From DASRDZ01 sp035652335 (GTDB lineage: Bacteria > Chloroflexota > Dormibacteria > Aeolococcales > Aeolococcaceae), in contig DASRDZ010000078.1 in NCBI GenBank assembly GCA_035652335.1, positions 1-64,000 on the forward strand: a stretch of 64,000 nt of DNA, read 5' to 3'. The position numbers and the translations under genes were made by a program. The notes beneath the pieces are model-generated. The model saw only the letters and a program-made list of their open reading frames with translations. It searched no databases and was not told where the DNA came from. Shown here piece after piece: positions 43,701-52,928 of this stretch; the first letter of the stretch is position 1, and each line of letters opens with the position of its first letter.

Positions 43701-45209
43701 CAGGCGAGCACGCCGTACACCGTGATGGCGAAGACCTTCTTCGGCTTCGACAACGGCCAGCCGCAGCAGGGGAGCCTCAGCGACAAGGTGCACGTGAGCG
43801 GCTTCCTCATGGATCTCGCCACCGCCACGATGATCCCCGACGCCTCGGTGGAGCTCGCCATCGGCTCCGACGCGGTGACGGTGGCCACAGGAGCCGACGG
43901 CGGCGTCAGCGCCGACATCACGCTCACCGGCGGTGCTGGCAGCCGCACCCTGGTGGCAACCTACCTCGGGGACGCCGAGCATCTCCCGTACGCCACCTCG
44001 ATGGGTTTCACGGTGCAGCGCGACAACACCGCGATGACCCTCGACGCCGTCGCGGGCACCGGTGACGTCAACAGCACGATCAGCGTCGGCGGGACGGTGC
44101 GCGACGACGAGGGCAATCCCCTCGCCGGTGTGCCGGTGAGCCTGGCCGTGGGGTCGAGCGGCGTCACCGTCGTCACCGACACCACCGGGCATGCCTCGGC
44201 GCTGCTGACGCTCTCCGCCCCGCTCGGCCCAACCACCGTGTCGGCGCAGTTCGCCGGTGACGCAACCTACGTCGATGCGGGAGGGAGCACCCCGTTCACG
44301 GTCACCGCCGCCAGTGCGCTGGCTCTCGGCAGCGCGGTACCCGGCAGCGGAGCGTTGACCGACTCGGTCCACGTCACTGCGACGCTCACCGACTCCAGCC
44401 AGGGGAACGCCCCCCTGCCAGGACAGACGGTCAGCTTCGGCATCGGCGCCAACAGCTCGACGACCGTCACCGATGCCAACGGCGTCGCGGCGGTCGACAT
44501 CACCCTCACGGGATCGGCAGGCTCGCGCACCCTCAGCGCGACCTTCAACGGCGCCGGCTACCACCGACTCGCCTCGGCGAGCAAGCCGTTCACGGTGAGC
44601 CTCCATCCCACCGTGGTGCACCTCGACACGCCGGTGCCGGTGGCCGGCGACATCACCGACACGGTCAGCGTCGGGGCCACCCTGACCAGCAGCGACGGCC
44701 TCGCCCTGTCAGGCAAGCCGGTGGTGCTCTCGGTGAACGGGCAGAGCCGCACCGTCACGACCAACTCGGCTGGGCACGCCGCCGCGACCTTCACCCTGCA
44801 GCCGCCATCCGGCGCCTCGCAGGTCACAGCGCAGTTCGCCGGTGATTCGACGTACGCCGGCACCCAGGTGTCGGCACCGTTCACCGTCACCAAGAAGGCG
44901 ACGGCGGTGGTCGCTCCGGCCACGGTGGGGTCGACCTCGAAGAGCGGCAAGGTGCAGATCCAGGTGCGGCTCACCGCAGTCCAGAACGGCGTCACGGTGG
45001 GCGCCTCGGGAAGGTCGATCGGCGTCTACGTTCCCTCGGCGAAGAATCCCAGTGTGTACGTCCTCGACATCACGCTGCGCACCGACAGCAATGGCTACGC
45101 GACCGTCACCGAGCCGACGCCGAAGTCCGGCACCACAGTGGTGCAGTTCCGCTTCGCCGGTGACACCAGCTACCTGGCCAGCCAGTCGCAGACGACCGTG
45201 GGCAGGTGA
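37734..45209 (+). CDS. giant surface protein: duplicated FG-GAP propellers, TSP3 linker, deacetylase-like domain, alternating Ig repeats
   Basis: 2491 residues; the ATG follows CGGGGGAACC. After the signal peptide, two homologous FG-GAP/VCBS propellers lie at about 60-490 and 490-830, with calcium-type motifs such as GDFNGDSHPDIVVG and GDVNGDGRPDIAIG. Thrombospondin type 3-like repeats follow (DNDNDGVPNAVDNCP, about 830-925). Residues about 955-1300 look like a NodB-type polysaccharide deacetylase: FVIRIDSLEYGW, the metal pair His1060 and His1064 in QHGTYH, and VPPYDTSDTTARQAIAMLGY. From about 1320 to 2390 run eleven Ig-like units; the last ten alternate between two types. It is probably a calcium-binding surface enzyme or adhesin. 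Tandem hairpins follow the stop. Confidence 0.86.
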   Translation: MRLRRTTAGGGIAALVAATVVGAISPRVVHAVTAPWDPYFAAPTTVADYGAAGKPYGVAVGDFNGDSHPDIVVGRSTGNATGLTFASPVTLYDGGSNSRTFGVAVADFDSDGKLDMVVDQRSTGYLFYVRGNGDGTFQAAVQMPYKLETYNATTPLVVGDVNGDGRPDVVWGTMTSGADGAVPPVIRVNEGDVRVFLGNGDGTFVANTYVRSGVTFAAGTLMARIGGTGSRVTSLAVRDVDGNGRADVVAGGIDAAPGVAATNTVIRVIMSNGDGSFSLDGTPLYSHSSTDGALQSSGPIYYPANASTSAWAVSALSPGPWGLAFGDFNNDGKQDVVVADRALYVYLFTGDGAGHFTEQGGYGAVTGRPFVYLGHDSLRDTLQTTGVMGYTPALATADFNGDGRPDLVLGLESGPQTASAGAHDGAVALDLSIPGGGYQAPTVLGNIGFEARGINIADVNRDGMLDIVGGSYTGKVSWIQQTAVPADPDVFFVPGAGAGAFGASTPFSWRLEPGNANDLVAADLNHDGRMDLVWSATVSGVDSGGTTRVNDGDVRVLYGDSSGGFTNLNPYTRGTTTYAAGTLLARIAPAGIDAASIAVGDVNHDGWADVVAGGLDGAGNTIVVLIHNNADGTFSLDPTPLVSQPAGNGSTQSPVYYPATSPAVSPWGVAIADVTGDGNPDVLVLDRALYLYRFDGNGAGGFTMAGGFTAVSGRPNVFLGHDGLRASVSYTGVLATGDVNGDGRPDIAIGLQAGGQTAPVLNDGAVAVDLSTTTAGVYKGGGVAVNLGSQARGVNVVDLTGDGNADIVAGAYGGKVSLVAQLPPLDSDGDGISDYVDNAPYVANAPRLDMNTDGAVNYKDQLDNDYDSVLGNPQDPSTWVRLGDAADPDNDNDGVPNAVDNCPLTFNPTQADSDHDGVGDACDPLLNRDTDSDGVLDSIHSGDPMYAQAKAAAALWASGTTHFVIRIDSLEYGWQAAFSEILSDAVVQPDLASFQAACAADYAQGADGNPSYRPDCAGLDGGNGLSLSLVLIPKLDWQNPTMIAWINNRLQSQLFELAQHGTYHRDNIPASDVATNPDIVAYGVFSESTGLSLNENYEYLRVGQDSMTGNYSDMWLQQEGATPTSPKIDWAHAVWPLITYVPPYDTSDTTARQAIAMLGYKGFSASTWEESGDLAYIFSPEGSHMEQFDQFGMYHASADVQIRPPADLSGASWNHNQYDSYLRQNTDAGGLTTWLVEAPDWTGRDATSGNPNDTVDPGKFAAWNQLLDYVRTYPGGVSMTLGEVALAKGFDNAPTVPNPDQADADHNGVGDVIEGSHLDMSGRLLWRGAEEGISAALHNGAGQALAGQTVTFTGDFNGDGSNETYNGTTDATGVAHVTVTPTALPGTAITVQAHWDSLNTVVADATATFPVNTTTEMSLAGSASSGHLTEAVTVDATLTDSADHSPMAGQALHFAIGGDTADAVTNPSGVATASITLTGSAGTRDLVVTYGGADGRTAARASQPFEVQLDPTRITIDTPTSTDVHVGDPLSLGATLRDDQGNPIAGATLDMSFSPDLTTTVTTDATGHATWEVTVVEPVGPKPFTVEYAGDPTYMARTGSLLYTAYASSGLALDAGNPTGGHLTDTVHVVAQLTDASANQPVAGETVTFAIGDDTATALTSLAGRADADITLTGLPGTRTLAVTYAGGTGRDPAEASTSFTVAVEPMTLIPDTAPPQGFLNTPYTVGATLTDDDGTPLSGATVWFELSAGGENTQYLSAVADAGGHASLDFPLGLPLGERSIYVSFWGDDQRDRAVASGGIMTVVVGSGLTIDASTPSQGELAHAVRASAHLVDSTYGDPVAGQTVDFAIGADTASAVTDAGGVATVDIALTGDAGARTLVVSYTGDGVHLPATARQPFEVDMATTSLTLEATPASGVIGNGQDVGATLRDDLGNPITGMPVALSLNGQSSTVSTDTSGYAGTTFTLQPPSGASQVSAVFAGDTTYLPAQASTPYTVMAKTFFGFDNGQPQQGSLSDKVHVSGFLMDLATATMIPDASVELAIGSDAVTVATGADGGVSADITLTGGAGSRTLVATYLGDAEHLPYATSMGFTVQRDNTAMTLDAVAGTGDVNSTISVGGTVRDDEGNPLAGVPVSLAVGSSGVTVVTDTTGHASALLTLSAPLGPTTVSAQFAGDATYVDAGGSTPFTVTAASALALGSAVPGSGALTDSVHVTATLTDSSQGNAPLPGQTVSFGIGANSSTTVTDANGVAAVDITLTGSAGSRTLSATFNGAGYHRLASASKPFTVSLHPTVVHLDTPVPVAGDITDTVSVGATLTSSDGLALSGKPVVLSVNGQSRTVTTNSAGHAAATFTLQPPSGASQVTAQFAGDSTYAGTQVSAPFTVTKKATAVVAPATVGSTSKSGKVQIQVRLTAVQNGVTVGASGRSIGVYVPSAKNPSVYVLDITLRTDSNGYATVTEPTPKSGTTVVQFRFAGDTSYLASQSQTTVGR

Positions 45210-45232
45210 GCCGGCCCACGGCCCGCGGCCTG

Positions 45233-45269
45233 GAGGACCGGCGCCACCGGTCACCCCGTCGTCGTGACC
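45233..45269 (+). terminator. tandem hairpins after the giant FG-GAP gene
   Basis: Shortly after the stop at 45209, GACCGG and CCGGTC (about 45235-45251) can pair across a 5-base loop, and GGTCAC (45249-45254) can pair with GTGACC (45264-45269). The two hairpins share bases, so they are alternatives. A weak termination signal before the next gene is plausible. Confidence 0.4.
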
Positions 45270-45337
45270 TTGGCCTCTACTGGCTCACCGTACTCGGGCG
45301 CTTACTGGAGAAAACACCTGTGCAAGGAGGTATCGGC

Positions 45338-45946
45338 ATGCGACGTGCATTGACAGCCGTTGCGGGAGTCGCCCTGACGGTTGTGATTCTCGCGGTACCG
45401 GCGGACGCGGCGAAGGGGAAGACCCAGATCACCGCCGTGAAGGGAACCGTCACCGGGCAGCAGTATGTGGTCGCCACCTGCGGCTGGATGCCCACCGATC
45501 AGGGGCCGATGCAGTACTGGGCCACGTCGATCTCGGTCGACAGGGCCGTGATCAGCGGCTCCGGAATCGGCAAAGGGACGATGAGTTGGACTGCGCAGGC
45601 GAACCCCTTCATGGGCATGGGCGGCCAGCCGACCACCTGGGTCATCAACGCATCGAGCAGCGGGAGCTCGGTCACCGGCCAGTCGAACATGAACCTGGGG
45701 ATGGGCGGCGGTGGCAACCAGACCATCAGCTACGGCTTCGGCGTGATGTCGGGGACGGGCAAGTTCGCCGGGGTGACGAACGGCTCACTGCAGACGATGC
45801 AGGCGCCGTTCAACTCGCCCACCTGCGATCCCGGCTTCAACCCGCCTGCCAACTGGGATCCGAATGACCAGTCGACGTGGCAGACCGGCGCGTCGTCGGG
45901 CGCGGTCCCGTTCAGCTTCACCATCTACGGCCAGCTGATCTACTGA
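45338..45946 (+). CDS. small secreted protein of unknown function
   Basis: 202 residues. The start has an ideal AAGGAGG seven bases upstream, the strongest ribosome site in the surface-protein region, which suggests high expression. A signal peptide (ALTAVAGVALTVVILAVPADA) ends near residue 24. The mature part is Gly/Ser/Met-rich and beta-like (ITAVKGTVTGQQYVVATCGW, TWVINASSSGSSVTGQSNMN, ISYGFGVMSGTGKFAGVTNG). The GTGKFAGVTNGSLQ stretch is reminiscent of allene-oxide-cyclase-like barrels, but this is too weak to call. Two Cys (TCGW, PTCDPG) could pair. A perfect hairpin follows at 45971. Confidence 0.78.
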   Translation: MRRALTAVAGVALTVVILAVPADAAKGKTQITAVKGTVTGQQYVVATCGWMPTDQGPMQYWATSISVDRAVISGSGIGKGTMSWTAQANPFMGMGGQPTTWVINASSSGSSVTGQSNMNLGMGGGGNQTISYGFGVMSGTGKFAGVTNGSLQTMQAPFNSPTCDPGFNPPANWDPNDQSTWQTGASSGAVPFSFTIYGQLIY

Positions 45947-45970
45947 CGCTCACGCGCATCGGGACAGTGA

Positions 45971-46000
45971 CAGATGGACCGGCGCAGGCTGGTCCATCTG
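45971..46000 (+). terminator. hairpin terminator after the small secreted protein
   Basis: CAGATGGACC (45971-45980) and GGTCCATCTG (45991-46000) form a perfect 10-bp stem with a 10-base loop, 25 bases after the stop at 45946. No T-run follows. It separates this gene from the acetyl-CoA synthetase operon. Confidence 0.7.
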
Positions 46001-46091
46001 CCACGCGACAGGCGACCTCGGGACGAACGGCCCTATCGCCCGCCATCGCGGTGCCCGACGATCGAAGGCGAACGGAGGCCGCGCAACGCCC

Positions 46092-47891
<1,800 letters not shown>

Positions 47892-47896
47892 GCGCG

Positions 47897-48898
47897 ATGC
47901 AGACGGAACCGACAGCCTTCGCGCCGGCGCTGGACCGCGACCACGCGCTCTCGCTGCTGCGCACCATGCTGCTGATCCGCAGCTTCGAGGAGCGCTGCGC
48001 CGAGCTCTACAGCGCCACCAGGATCCGCGGCTTCCTCCATCTGTATGTCGGCGAGGAGGCGGTGGCTGCCGGCGCGCTGCCGGCGCTGCGTCCCGAGGAC
48101 GCCGTGGTCAGCACCTATCGCGAGCACGGGCACGCGCTGGTGCGGGGCATCAGCGCGGGCGCGGTGATGGCGGAGATGTACGGGAAGGTCGAGGGCTGCA
48201 GCCGCGGGCGCGGCGGCTCGATGCACCTGTTCGACGCGGCGACGCGCTTCTACGGTGGCAACGCCATCGTCGGCGGCGGGCTGCCGCTCGCCGTCGGGCT
48301 CGGGCTGGCCGCGCGCATGCGCCACGAGGACTGGATCACCGCCTGCCTGTTCGGCGACGGCGCGGTCGCCGAGGGCGAGTTCCATGAGTCCATGAACCTC
48401 GCCGCGGTGTGGGGCCTGCCGGTGCTCTTCATCTGCGAGAACAACCTCTACGCGATGGGCACCGCGCTGTACCGCTCCCAGAGCGAGACCAACCTCGCGG
48501 CGCGTGCGGCGTCCTACCGCATGCCCGCGATGGCCGTCGACGGCATGGACGTGCTCGCCGTCGAGCAGGCCTCGCGCGAGGCGGCCGACGCGGTGCGCAG
48601 CGGCTCCGGCCCGCGCTTCCTGGAGATGCGCACCTACCGCTTCCGCGCCCACTCCATGTACGACCCCGACCGCTACCGCGCCAAGGAGGAGATCGAGCGC
48701 TGGAGGGAGCGCGACCCCATCGTGCTCTTCGACCGCCGCCTGCGCGACGCCGGGATGCTCGACGACGCGACGCGCGCGGCGCTGGATGCGGAGGTGGGGC
48801 GGGAGGTGGACGCCGCGGTCGCCTTCGCCGAGGCGGGCACCGACGAGCCGGTCGAGACCCTGACCCGCTTCGTGCTCAGCGAGAGGGCACGGTCGTGA
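47897..48898 (+). CDS. pdhA: pyruvate dehydrogenase-type E1 component, alpha subunit
   Basis: 333 residues. The thiamine diphosphate motif runs from Gly153-Asp154-Gly155 (FGDGAVAEGEF) to the Asn pair in CENNLYAMG. Other family segments are GRGGSMHLF, GGNAIVGGGLPLAVGLGLA and the phosphorylation-loop region YRFRAHSMYDPDRYR. It forms the alpha2beta2 decarboxylase with the next gene and feeds acyl groups to the E2 lipoyl domain. The substrate could be pyruvate, acetoin or a branched 2-oxoacid; the acsA neighbour favours acetyl-CoA formation. The stop overlaps the GTG of the beta subunit gene (GTGA). Confidence 0.92.
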   Translation: MQTEPTAFAPALDRDHALSLLRTMLLIRSFEERCAELYSATRIRGFLHLYVGEEAVAAGALPALRPEDAVVSTYREHGHALVRGISAGAVMAEMYGKVEGCSRGRGGSMHLFDAATRFYGGNAIVGGGLPLAVGLGLAARMRHEDWITACLFGDGAVAEGEFHESMNLAAVWGLPVLFICENNLYAMGTALYRSQSETNLAARAASYRMPAMAVDGMDVLAVEQASREAADAVRSGSGPRFLEMRTYRFRAHSMYDPDRYRAKEEIERWRERDPIVLFDRRLRDAGMLDDATRAALDAEVGREVDAAVAFAEAGTDEPVETLTRFVLSERARS

Positions 48899-49896
48899 CC
48901 GAGGTCGCCGCACCCACCGTCCACCTGACCTACCGCGAGGCGATGCGCGAGGCCATCCGCGACGCGATGCGCCGCGACGACCGGGTGTTCCTCATGGGCG
49001 AGGACGTCGGTCGCTACGGCGGGTCGTTCGCCGTGTCGCTGGGGCTGCTCGAGGAGTTCGGGCCCGAGCGCATCCGCGACACGCCGCTGTCGGAGTCGGC
49101 GTTCGTCGGCGCCGGGATCGGCGCGGCGCTGGCGGGGATGCGACCCATCGTCGAGATCATGACCGTCAACTTCTCGCTGCTGGCGCTGGACCAGATCGTC
49201 AACAACGCGGCCACGCTGCTGCACATGTCGGGCGGGCAGTTCAACGTCCCGCTGGTGATCCGCATGACCACGGGCGGCGGCCGCCAGCTGGCGGCGCAGC
49301 ACTCGCACAGCCTGGAGGGGTGGTACACGCACATCCCCGGCATCACGGTGCTTGCCCCGGCCACGCTGGAGGATGCGCGCGGCATGCTCTGGACCGCGCT
49401 GGAGGACCGCGACCCGGTGCTGATCTTCGAGAACGGGCTGCTCTACAACGCCGAGGGCGACATCCCCGCCGGCGCGGGCGCGGTGGAGATCGCCCACGCG
49501 GCGGTGCGCCGGCCGGGGCGCGACGTGTCGATCGTCACCTACGGCGGGACGCTGCCGCTCTGCCTGCAGGTGGCCGGGTCGCTCGCCGCCGAGGGCGTCG
49601 AGGCGGAGGTGATCGACCTGCGCAGCCTGCGACCGCTCGACACCGCGACCATCCTGGACTCGGTGTCGCGCACCGGGCGCTGCGTCGTCGTCGACGAGGG
49701 CTGGCGCAGCGGCAGCCTCTCCGCGGAGATCTCCGCGCGCGTCACCGAGGGTGCCTTCTACACGCTCGACGCGCCGGTGCAGCGCGTGTGCAGCGCCGAG
49801 GTGCCCATGCCGTACGCCAAGCACCTCGAGGCGGCCGCGCTGCCAACGGCGGCGGCCCTGACGGCGGCGGTGCACGAGGTGATGCGCGGTGCCTGA
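48895..49896 (+). CDS. pdhB: pyruvate dehydrogenase-type E1 component, beta subunit
   Basis: 333 residues from a GTG that overlaps the alpha-subunit stop. Family motifs are FLMGEDVGRYGGSFAV, DTPLSESAFVGAGIGAALAG, RPIVEIMTVNFSLLALDQIV, and the C-terminal transketolase domain (VSIVTYGGTLPLCLQ, DLRSLRPLDTATIL, GRCVVVDEGW). It completes the thiamine-dependent E1 heterotetramer. Its 3' end overlaps the E2 gene by eight bases, so the three subunits are translationally coupled. Confidence 0.93.
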   Translation: MTEVAAPTVHLTYREAMREAIRDAMRRDDRVFLMGEDVGRYGGSFAVSLGLLEEFGPERIRDTPLSESAFVGAGIGAALAGMRPIVEIMTVNFSLLALDQIVNNAATLLHMSGGQFNVPLVIRMTTGGGRQLAAQHSHSLEGWYTHIPGITVLAPATLEDARGMLWTALEDRDPVLIFENGLLYNAEGDIPAGAGAVEIAHAAVRRPGRDVSIVTYGGTLPLCLQVAGSLAAEGVEAEVIDLRSLRPLDTATILDSVSRTGRCVVVDEGWRSGSLSAEISARVTEGAFYTLDAPVQRVCSAEVPMPYAKHLEAAALPTAAALTAAVHEVMRGA

Positions 49897-51139
49897 GTTC
49901 CGCATGCCCTCGCTGGGCGCCGACATGGAGGCGGGCACGCTGTCCCGCTGGCTGGTCAAGCCCGGAGATGTGGTCAAGCGTGGCCAGATCGTGGCGGTGG
50001 TGGAGACCGACAAGGCGGAGATCGAGGCGGAGTGCTTCGAGTCCGGCGTGGTCGAGGCGCTGCTGGTGGAGGAGGGGGTGAAGGTGCCGGTGGGCACGCC
50101 GCTGGCCACGCTGCGGGCGCAGGCGGCCGTGCCCGAGCCCGTGCCGGCGGCAGCCGCCCCCGCCGCGGTGGCTGCTGCGCCTGCGGTCGACGCGGCCGCT
50201 GCGCCTCCGGTCCAGCCGGTCGCCGCCGCGCCGCTCCCGCCGCCTCCCGTGATCGCGCCGCCCGCACCTGTCGCGCCCGGTCGCCCCGTCGGGACGGCGA
50301 GGGTGCCCGCGTCGCCGCTGGCGAGGCGGCTGGCCGCCCTCGACGGCATCGACCTGGCCGCGCTGCGCGGGACCGGCCCCGGCGGCGTGGTGGTGCGCCG
50401 CGACGTGCTCGCCGCGGCCGCGCAGGCGCCCGCCGCCCCGCCGCCCGTGGTCGAGGTGACCGGCCTCGAGCAGCGCCTGCGCACCATGCGCGAGGCGACC
50501 GGCGCGCTGATGGCGCGCAGCAAGCGCGAGGTGCCCCACTACTACCTGAGCACCACCATCGACATGGCCCGCGCCATGGCGTGGCTCGCCGACGTCAACG
50601 CCACTCGCGGGGTCACCGACCGCCTGCTCCCCGCCGCGATGCTGCTGCGCGCCGTCGCCCTCGCCTGCCGCGAGGTTCCGGACATGAATGGCCTCTACGT
50701 CGACGGCCGTTTCGCGCCCGCGGAGCGGGTCAACCTCGGTGTCGCCATATCGCTGCGCCAGGGCGGGATGCTGGCGCCGGCCATCCTCGACTCCGACACC
50801 AGGTCGCTCGACGAGCTGATGGCCGCGCTGCTCGACCTGGTCAAGCGTGCGCGCGTCGGGTCGCTGCGCAGCTCGGAGGCGTCCGAGCCGACCATCACCG
50901 TCACCAACCTCGGCGACCAGGGCGCCGACGCCGTGTTCGGCGTCATCTACGCGCCCCAGGTGGCCCTGGTCGGGTTCGGTCGCGTCGCGGACCGCGTGGT
51001 CGCGCACGAGGGCATGCTCGCCGTCCGTCCCACCGTCACCGCGACGCTGTCAGGAGACCATCGCGTGAGCGACGGGCACCGGGGAAGCCTCTTCCTCGCC
51101 GCCGTCTCGCGCCTGCTGCAGGAGCCCGAGAAGCTGTGA
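49889..51139 (+). CDS. pdhC: dihydrolipoamide acyltransferase (E2) with one lipoyl domain
   Basis: 416 residues from a GTG. The N-terminal lipoyl domain has the lipoylated Lys42 in VVETDKAEIE. An Ala/Pro-rich hinge (about 82-130) leads to a peripheral-subunit-binding domain (ASPLARRLAALDGIDLAALR, about 140-178). The catalytic domain ends with the active-site pair His391 and Asp395 in DHRVSDGH. No E3 (dihydrolipoamide dehydrogenase) gene is nearby, so E3 must come from elsewhere in the genome. The stop overlaps the GTG of the acyl carrier protein gene. Confidence 0.92.
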   Translation: MPEFRMPSLGADMEAGTLSRWLVKPGDVVKRGQIVAVVETDKAEIEAECFESGVVEALLVEEGVKVPVGTPLATLRAQAAVPEPVPAAAAPAAVAAAPAVDAAAAPPVQPVAAAPLPPPPVIAPPAPVAPGRPVGTARVPASPLARRLAALDGIDLAALRGTGPGGVVVRRDVLAAAAQAPAAPPPVVEVTGLEQRLRTMREATGALMARSKREVPHYYLSTTIDMARAMAWLADVNATRGVTDRLLPAAMLLRAVALACREVPDMNGLYVDGRFAPAERVNLGVAISLRQGGMLAPAILDSDTRSLDELMAALLDLVKRARVGSLRSSEASEPTITVTNLGDQGADAVFGVIYAPQVALVGFGRVADRVVAHEGMLAVRPTVTATLSGDHRVSDGHRGSLFLAAVSRLLQEPEKL

Positions 51140-51381
51140 ACCCCGACGACATCCGCGCCACCGTGCTGCGCATCCTCCACCAGGTCGCACCCGACGTGGA
51201 CGCCGCGACCCTCGACCCCGCCGTGGCCATCCAGGACCAGGTCGACATCGACAGCGTCGACTTCATGAACCTGATGGTCGGCATCGAGGAGGCGCTCGGA
51301 GTCGACGTCCCGGAGCGCGACTACCCCAGGGTGGCCAGCCTCGACGCCTGCGTGGGCTACCTCAGCGCCGGGTCCCGCTGA
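51136..51381 (+). CDS. acyl carrier protein in the pyruvate dehydrogenase operon
   Basis: 81 residues from a GTG that overlaps the E2 stop (GTGA). The phosphopantetheine attachment Ser40 lies in DIDSVDFMNLM, and helix II-III features (VGIEEALGVDVPERDYPRVA) are those of acyl carrier proteins. It is not next to any fatty-acid or polyketide gene. Tight coupling to E2 suggests that it receives or presents the acyl group made by the complex, or moonlights in lipoate metabolism; both are inferences. Confidence 0.88.
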   Translation: MNPDDIRATVLRILHQVAPDVDAATLDPAVAIQDQVDIDSVDFMNLMVGIEEALGVDVPERDYPRVASLDACVGYLSAGSR

Positions 51382-51420
51382 GCCCGGCCGCAGGACCGCT
51401 GTGACGCGTGACCCGGGCTC
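51380..51420. terminator. weak hairpin between convergent genes
   Basis: GAGCCCGG (51380-51387) and CCGGGCTC (51413-51420) can pair over a 25-base loop, between the acyl carrier protein stop and the converging universal stress protein gene. The long loop makes it a doubtful terminator. Confidence 0.3.
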
Positions 51421-51444
51421 GGCGGGCGTGGACCTCCGCCGCCC

Positions 51445-52329
51445 CTAGCCGCCGACCGGGACGACGAGGACCGCGCCGGGCGCGGCGTGCAGCACCGCGA
51501 TCGAGACACTCCCCAGGCGCAGCCGCTGCACCCGGCCGAGGCCTCGCCGCCCCACGGCGACCAGGCCGGCGCCGGTCTCGCGGGCCGCCTGGACCAGGGA
51601 GTCCGCGGCGTCGTCGATCACGATGCGACGGTTGATGGGAACCCGCGCGACCGTGGCCAGGCGGGTGACCCGATCGGAGAGCGAGGTGTCGATGGCGGCG
51701 CGGATCTCCGCCGTGCGGGCGGCGTCGAGAACGCTCGGCTGCTCCAGCACGTGGGCGAGGTCGGGCAGGGCGCGCACCAGCACGATCGACGCGCCGGTCG
51801 CCTGCGCGATCGCGGCGCCCAGCCGGCCCGCCGCCGCGGAGCCGGCCGACCCGTCGTCGCCGACCACCACCTGCTGCGGCGGCCAGGACTCGGCGCCGCG
51901 CAGGACGAGCAGCGCGATCGTCGAGTGGTGCACCAGGCCCTCCGCCACCGAGCCCAGCAGCGGCGTGTGCCGTTGGCGGCGGCCGCGGCTGCCGACGACG
52001 ACGAGCGCAGCCCCGATCTCGTGCGCCACGTCGAGGATCCCGTCGACGGGATTCCCGTCGACGAGGTGAGACTCGGCGACGTCGACGTTGAGCTCGTTCT
52101 CCTGCGCGGCGTGGTCGGCGATGATGCGCCGTGCCCGTCGCCGGCGGAAGGTGAGCAGCGCCTCGACCGGCATGCCCCACTCCTCGGCGGGTTCGCGCAC
52201 GACGTGGACGAGATGCAGCGGGGCGCCGGTCGCCGCGACCAGGTCCGCGGCCGCCGACGCGGCGACGTAGGCGTCCTGGGAGCCGTCGACCGCCACCAGC
52301 ACGGGACCGGGAATGGTCGGCGGCGCCAC
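51445..52329 (-). CDS. tandem-domain universal stress protein
   Basis: 294 residues from a GTG. Two Usp domains lie in tandem (about 8-145 and 152-292). Each ends with the ATP-binding pattern GxxGxxxxxxxxxGS: VGSRGRRQRHTPLLGSVAEG in the first and VGRRGLGRVQRLRLGSVSI in the second. Domain starts (VLVAVDGSQDAYVAA, VVVGDDGSAGSAAAG) also match. Tandem ATP-binding Usp proteins of this size are typical of high-GC Gram-positives, often induced by hypoxia or stationary phase. It starts two bases after the cupin stop, so the two form an operon. Confidence 0.92.
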   Translation of the reverse strand: MAPPTIPGPVLVAVDGSQDAYVAASAAADLVAATGAPLHLVHVVREPAEEWGMPVEALLTFRRRRARRIIADHAAQENELNVDVAESHLVDGNPVDGILDVAHEIGAALVVVGSRGRRQRHTPLLGSVAEGLVHHSTIALLVLRGAESWPPQQVVVGDDGSAGSAAAGRLGAAIAQATGASIVLVRALPDLAHVLEQPSVLDAARTAEIRAAIDTSLSDRVTRLATVARVPINRRIVIDDAADSLVQAARETGAGLVAVGRRGLGRVQRLRLGSVSIAVLHAAPGAVLVVPVGG

Positions 52330-52331
52330 GG

Positions 52332-52682
52332 CTACGTCTCGGGGACGTCGACGTAGAAGAGCGTGCAGCCGTCGGGAGCCAGCCCCTCGATGGCATGGGC
52401 GTGGCCGGCGCCGACGAACCAGTACGAGCCGCGTGGCAGCGAGCGGTCGAAGGCGTGTGCCGCCCCGTCGACCACCCAGACGTGATGCCCCATGCCGCGG
52501 TGCGCATGTGCGGGGAGGGTGACGCCGGCTGGGATGCGCAGCACACCGGCGATCGTGCCGCCGTGCTCGGAGAGGATCGTGTTGGCGATCCCGGCAGGGG
52601 CTCCGGGGGCGAGGGGCTCCCAGGGTCGCTTCGCGACCTCGGCAGCCGGCATCACAACGTCGCCGACCATGACCTGCTTCAT
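52332..52682 (-). CDS. cupin-fold protein
   Basis: 116 residues with a strong AGGAGG before the ATG. The first cupin motif is recognisable as GVTLPAHAHRGMGHHVWVVDG, with His residues that could bind a metal; the second is GSYWFVGAGHAHAIEGLAPD. Small single-domain cupins of this kind are sensors or enzymes of unknown substrate (anti-ECF ChrR-type cupins look similar). It is co-transcribed with the universal stress protein and divergent from the GNAT at 52929. Confidence 0.85.
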   Translation of the reverse strand: MKQVMVGDVVMPAAEVAKRPWEPLAPGAPAGIANTILSEHGGTIAGVLRIPAGVTLPAHAHRGMGHHVWVVDGAAHAFDRSLPRGSYWFVGAGHAHAIEGLAPDGCTLFYVDVPET

Positions 52683-52928
52683 CGAGGGTCCTCCTCGCAG
52701 CGGGAACGCGACCCTGCGCCGCGTCCGCATCGAGTCCAGTGTGCAGGGCGGCAGCGCGAGCGGGCAGAGCCCAACGTCACCCGCGCGCCCGGGCCGAGCG
52801 CCCGGTGCGCAGCCGAAGGTCCCGACCCGGAGCGCCCATCGCCTCTGGCGTCGGGGCCTGCGAAGGCGTTTCCTGGAGCTTCAGGTGGACGGCCACGCCT
52901 GCGCTGCGGTGGCCGAAGGAGAGTGACC

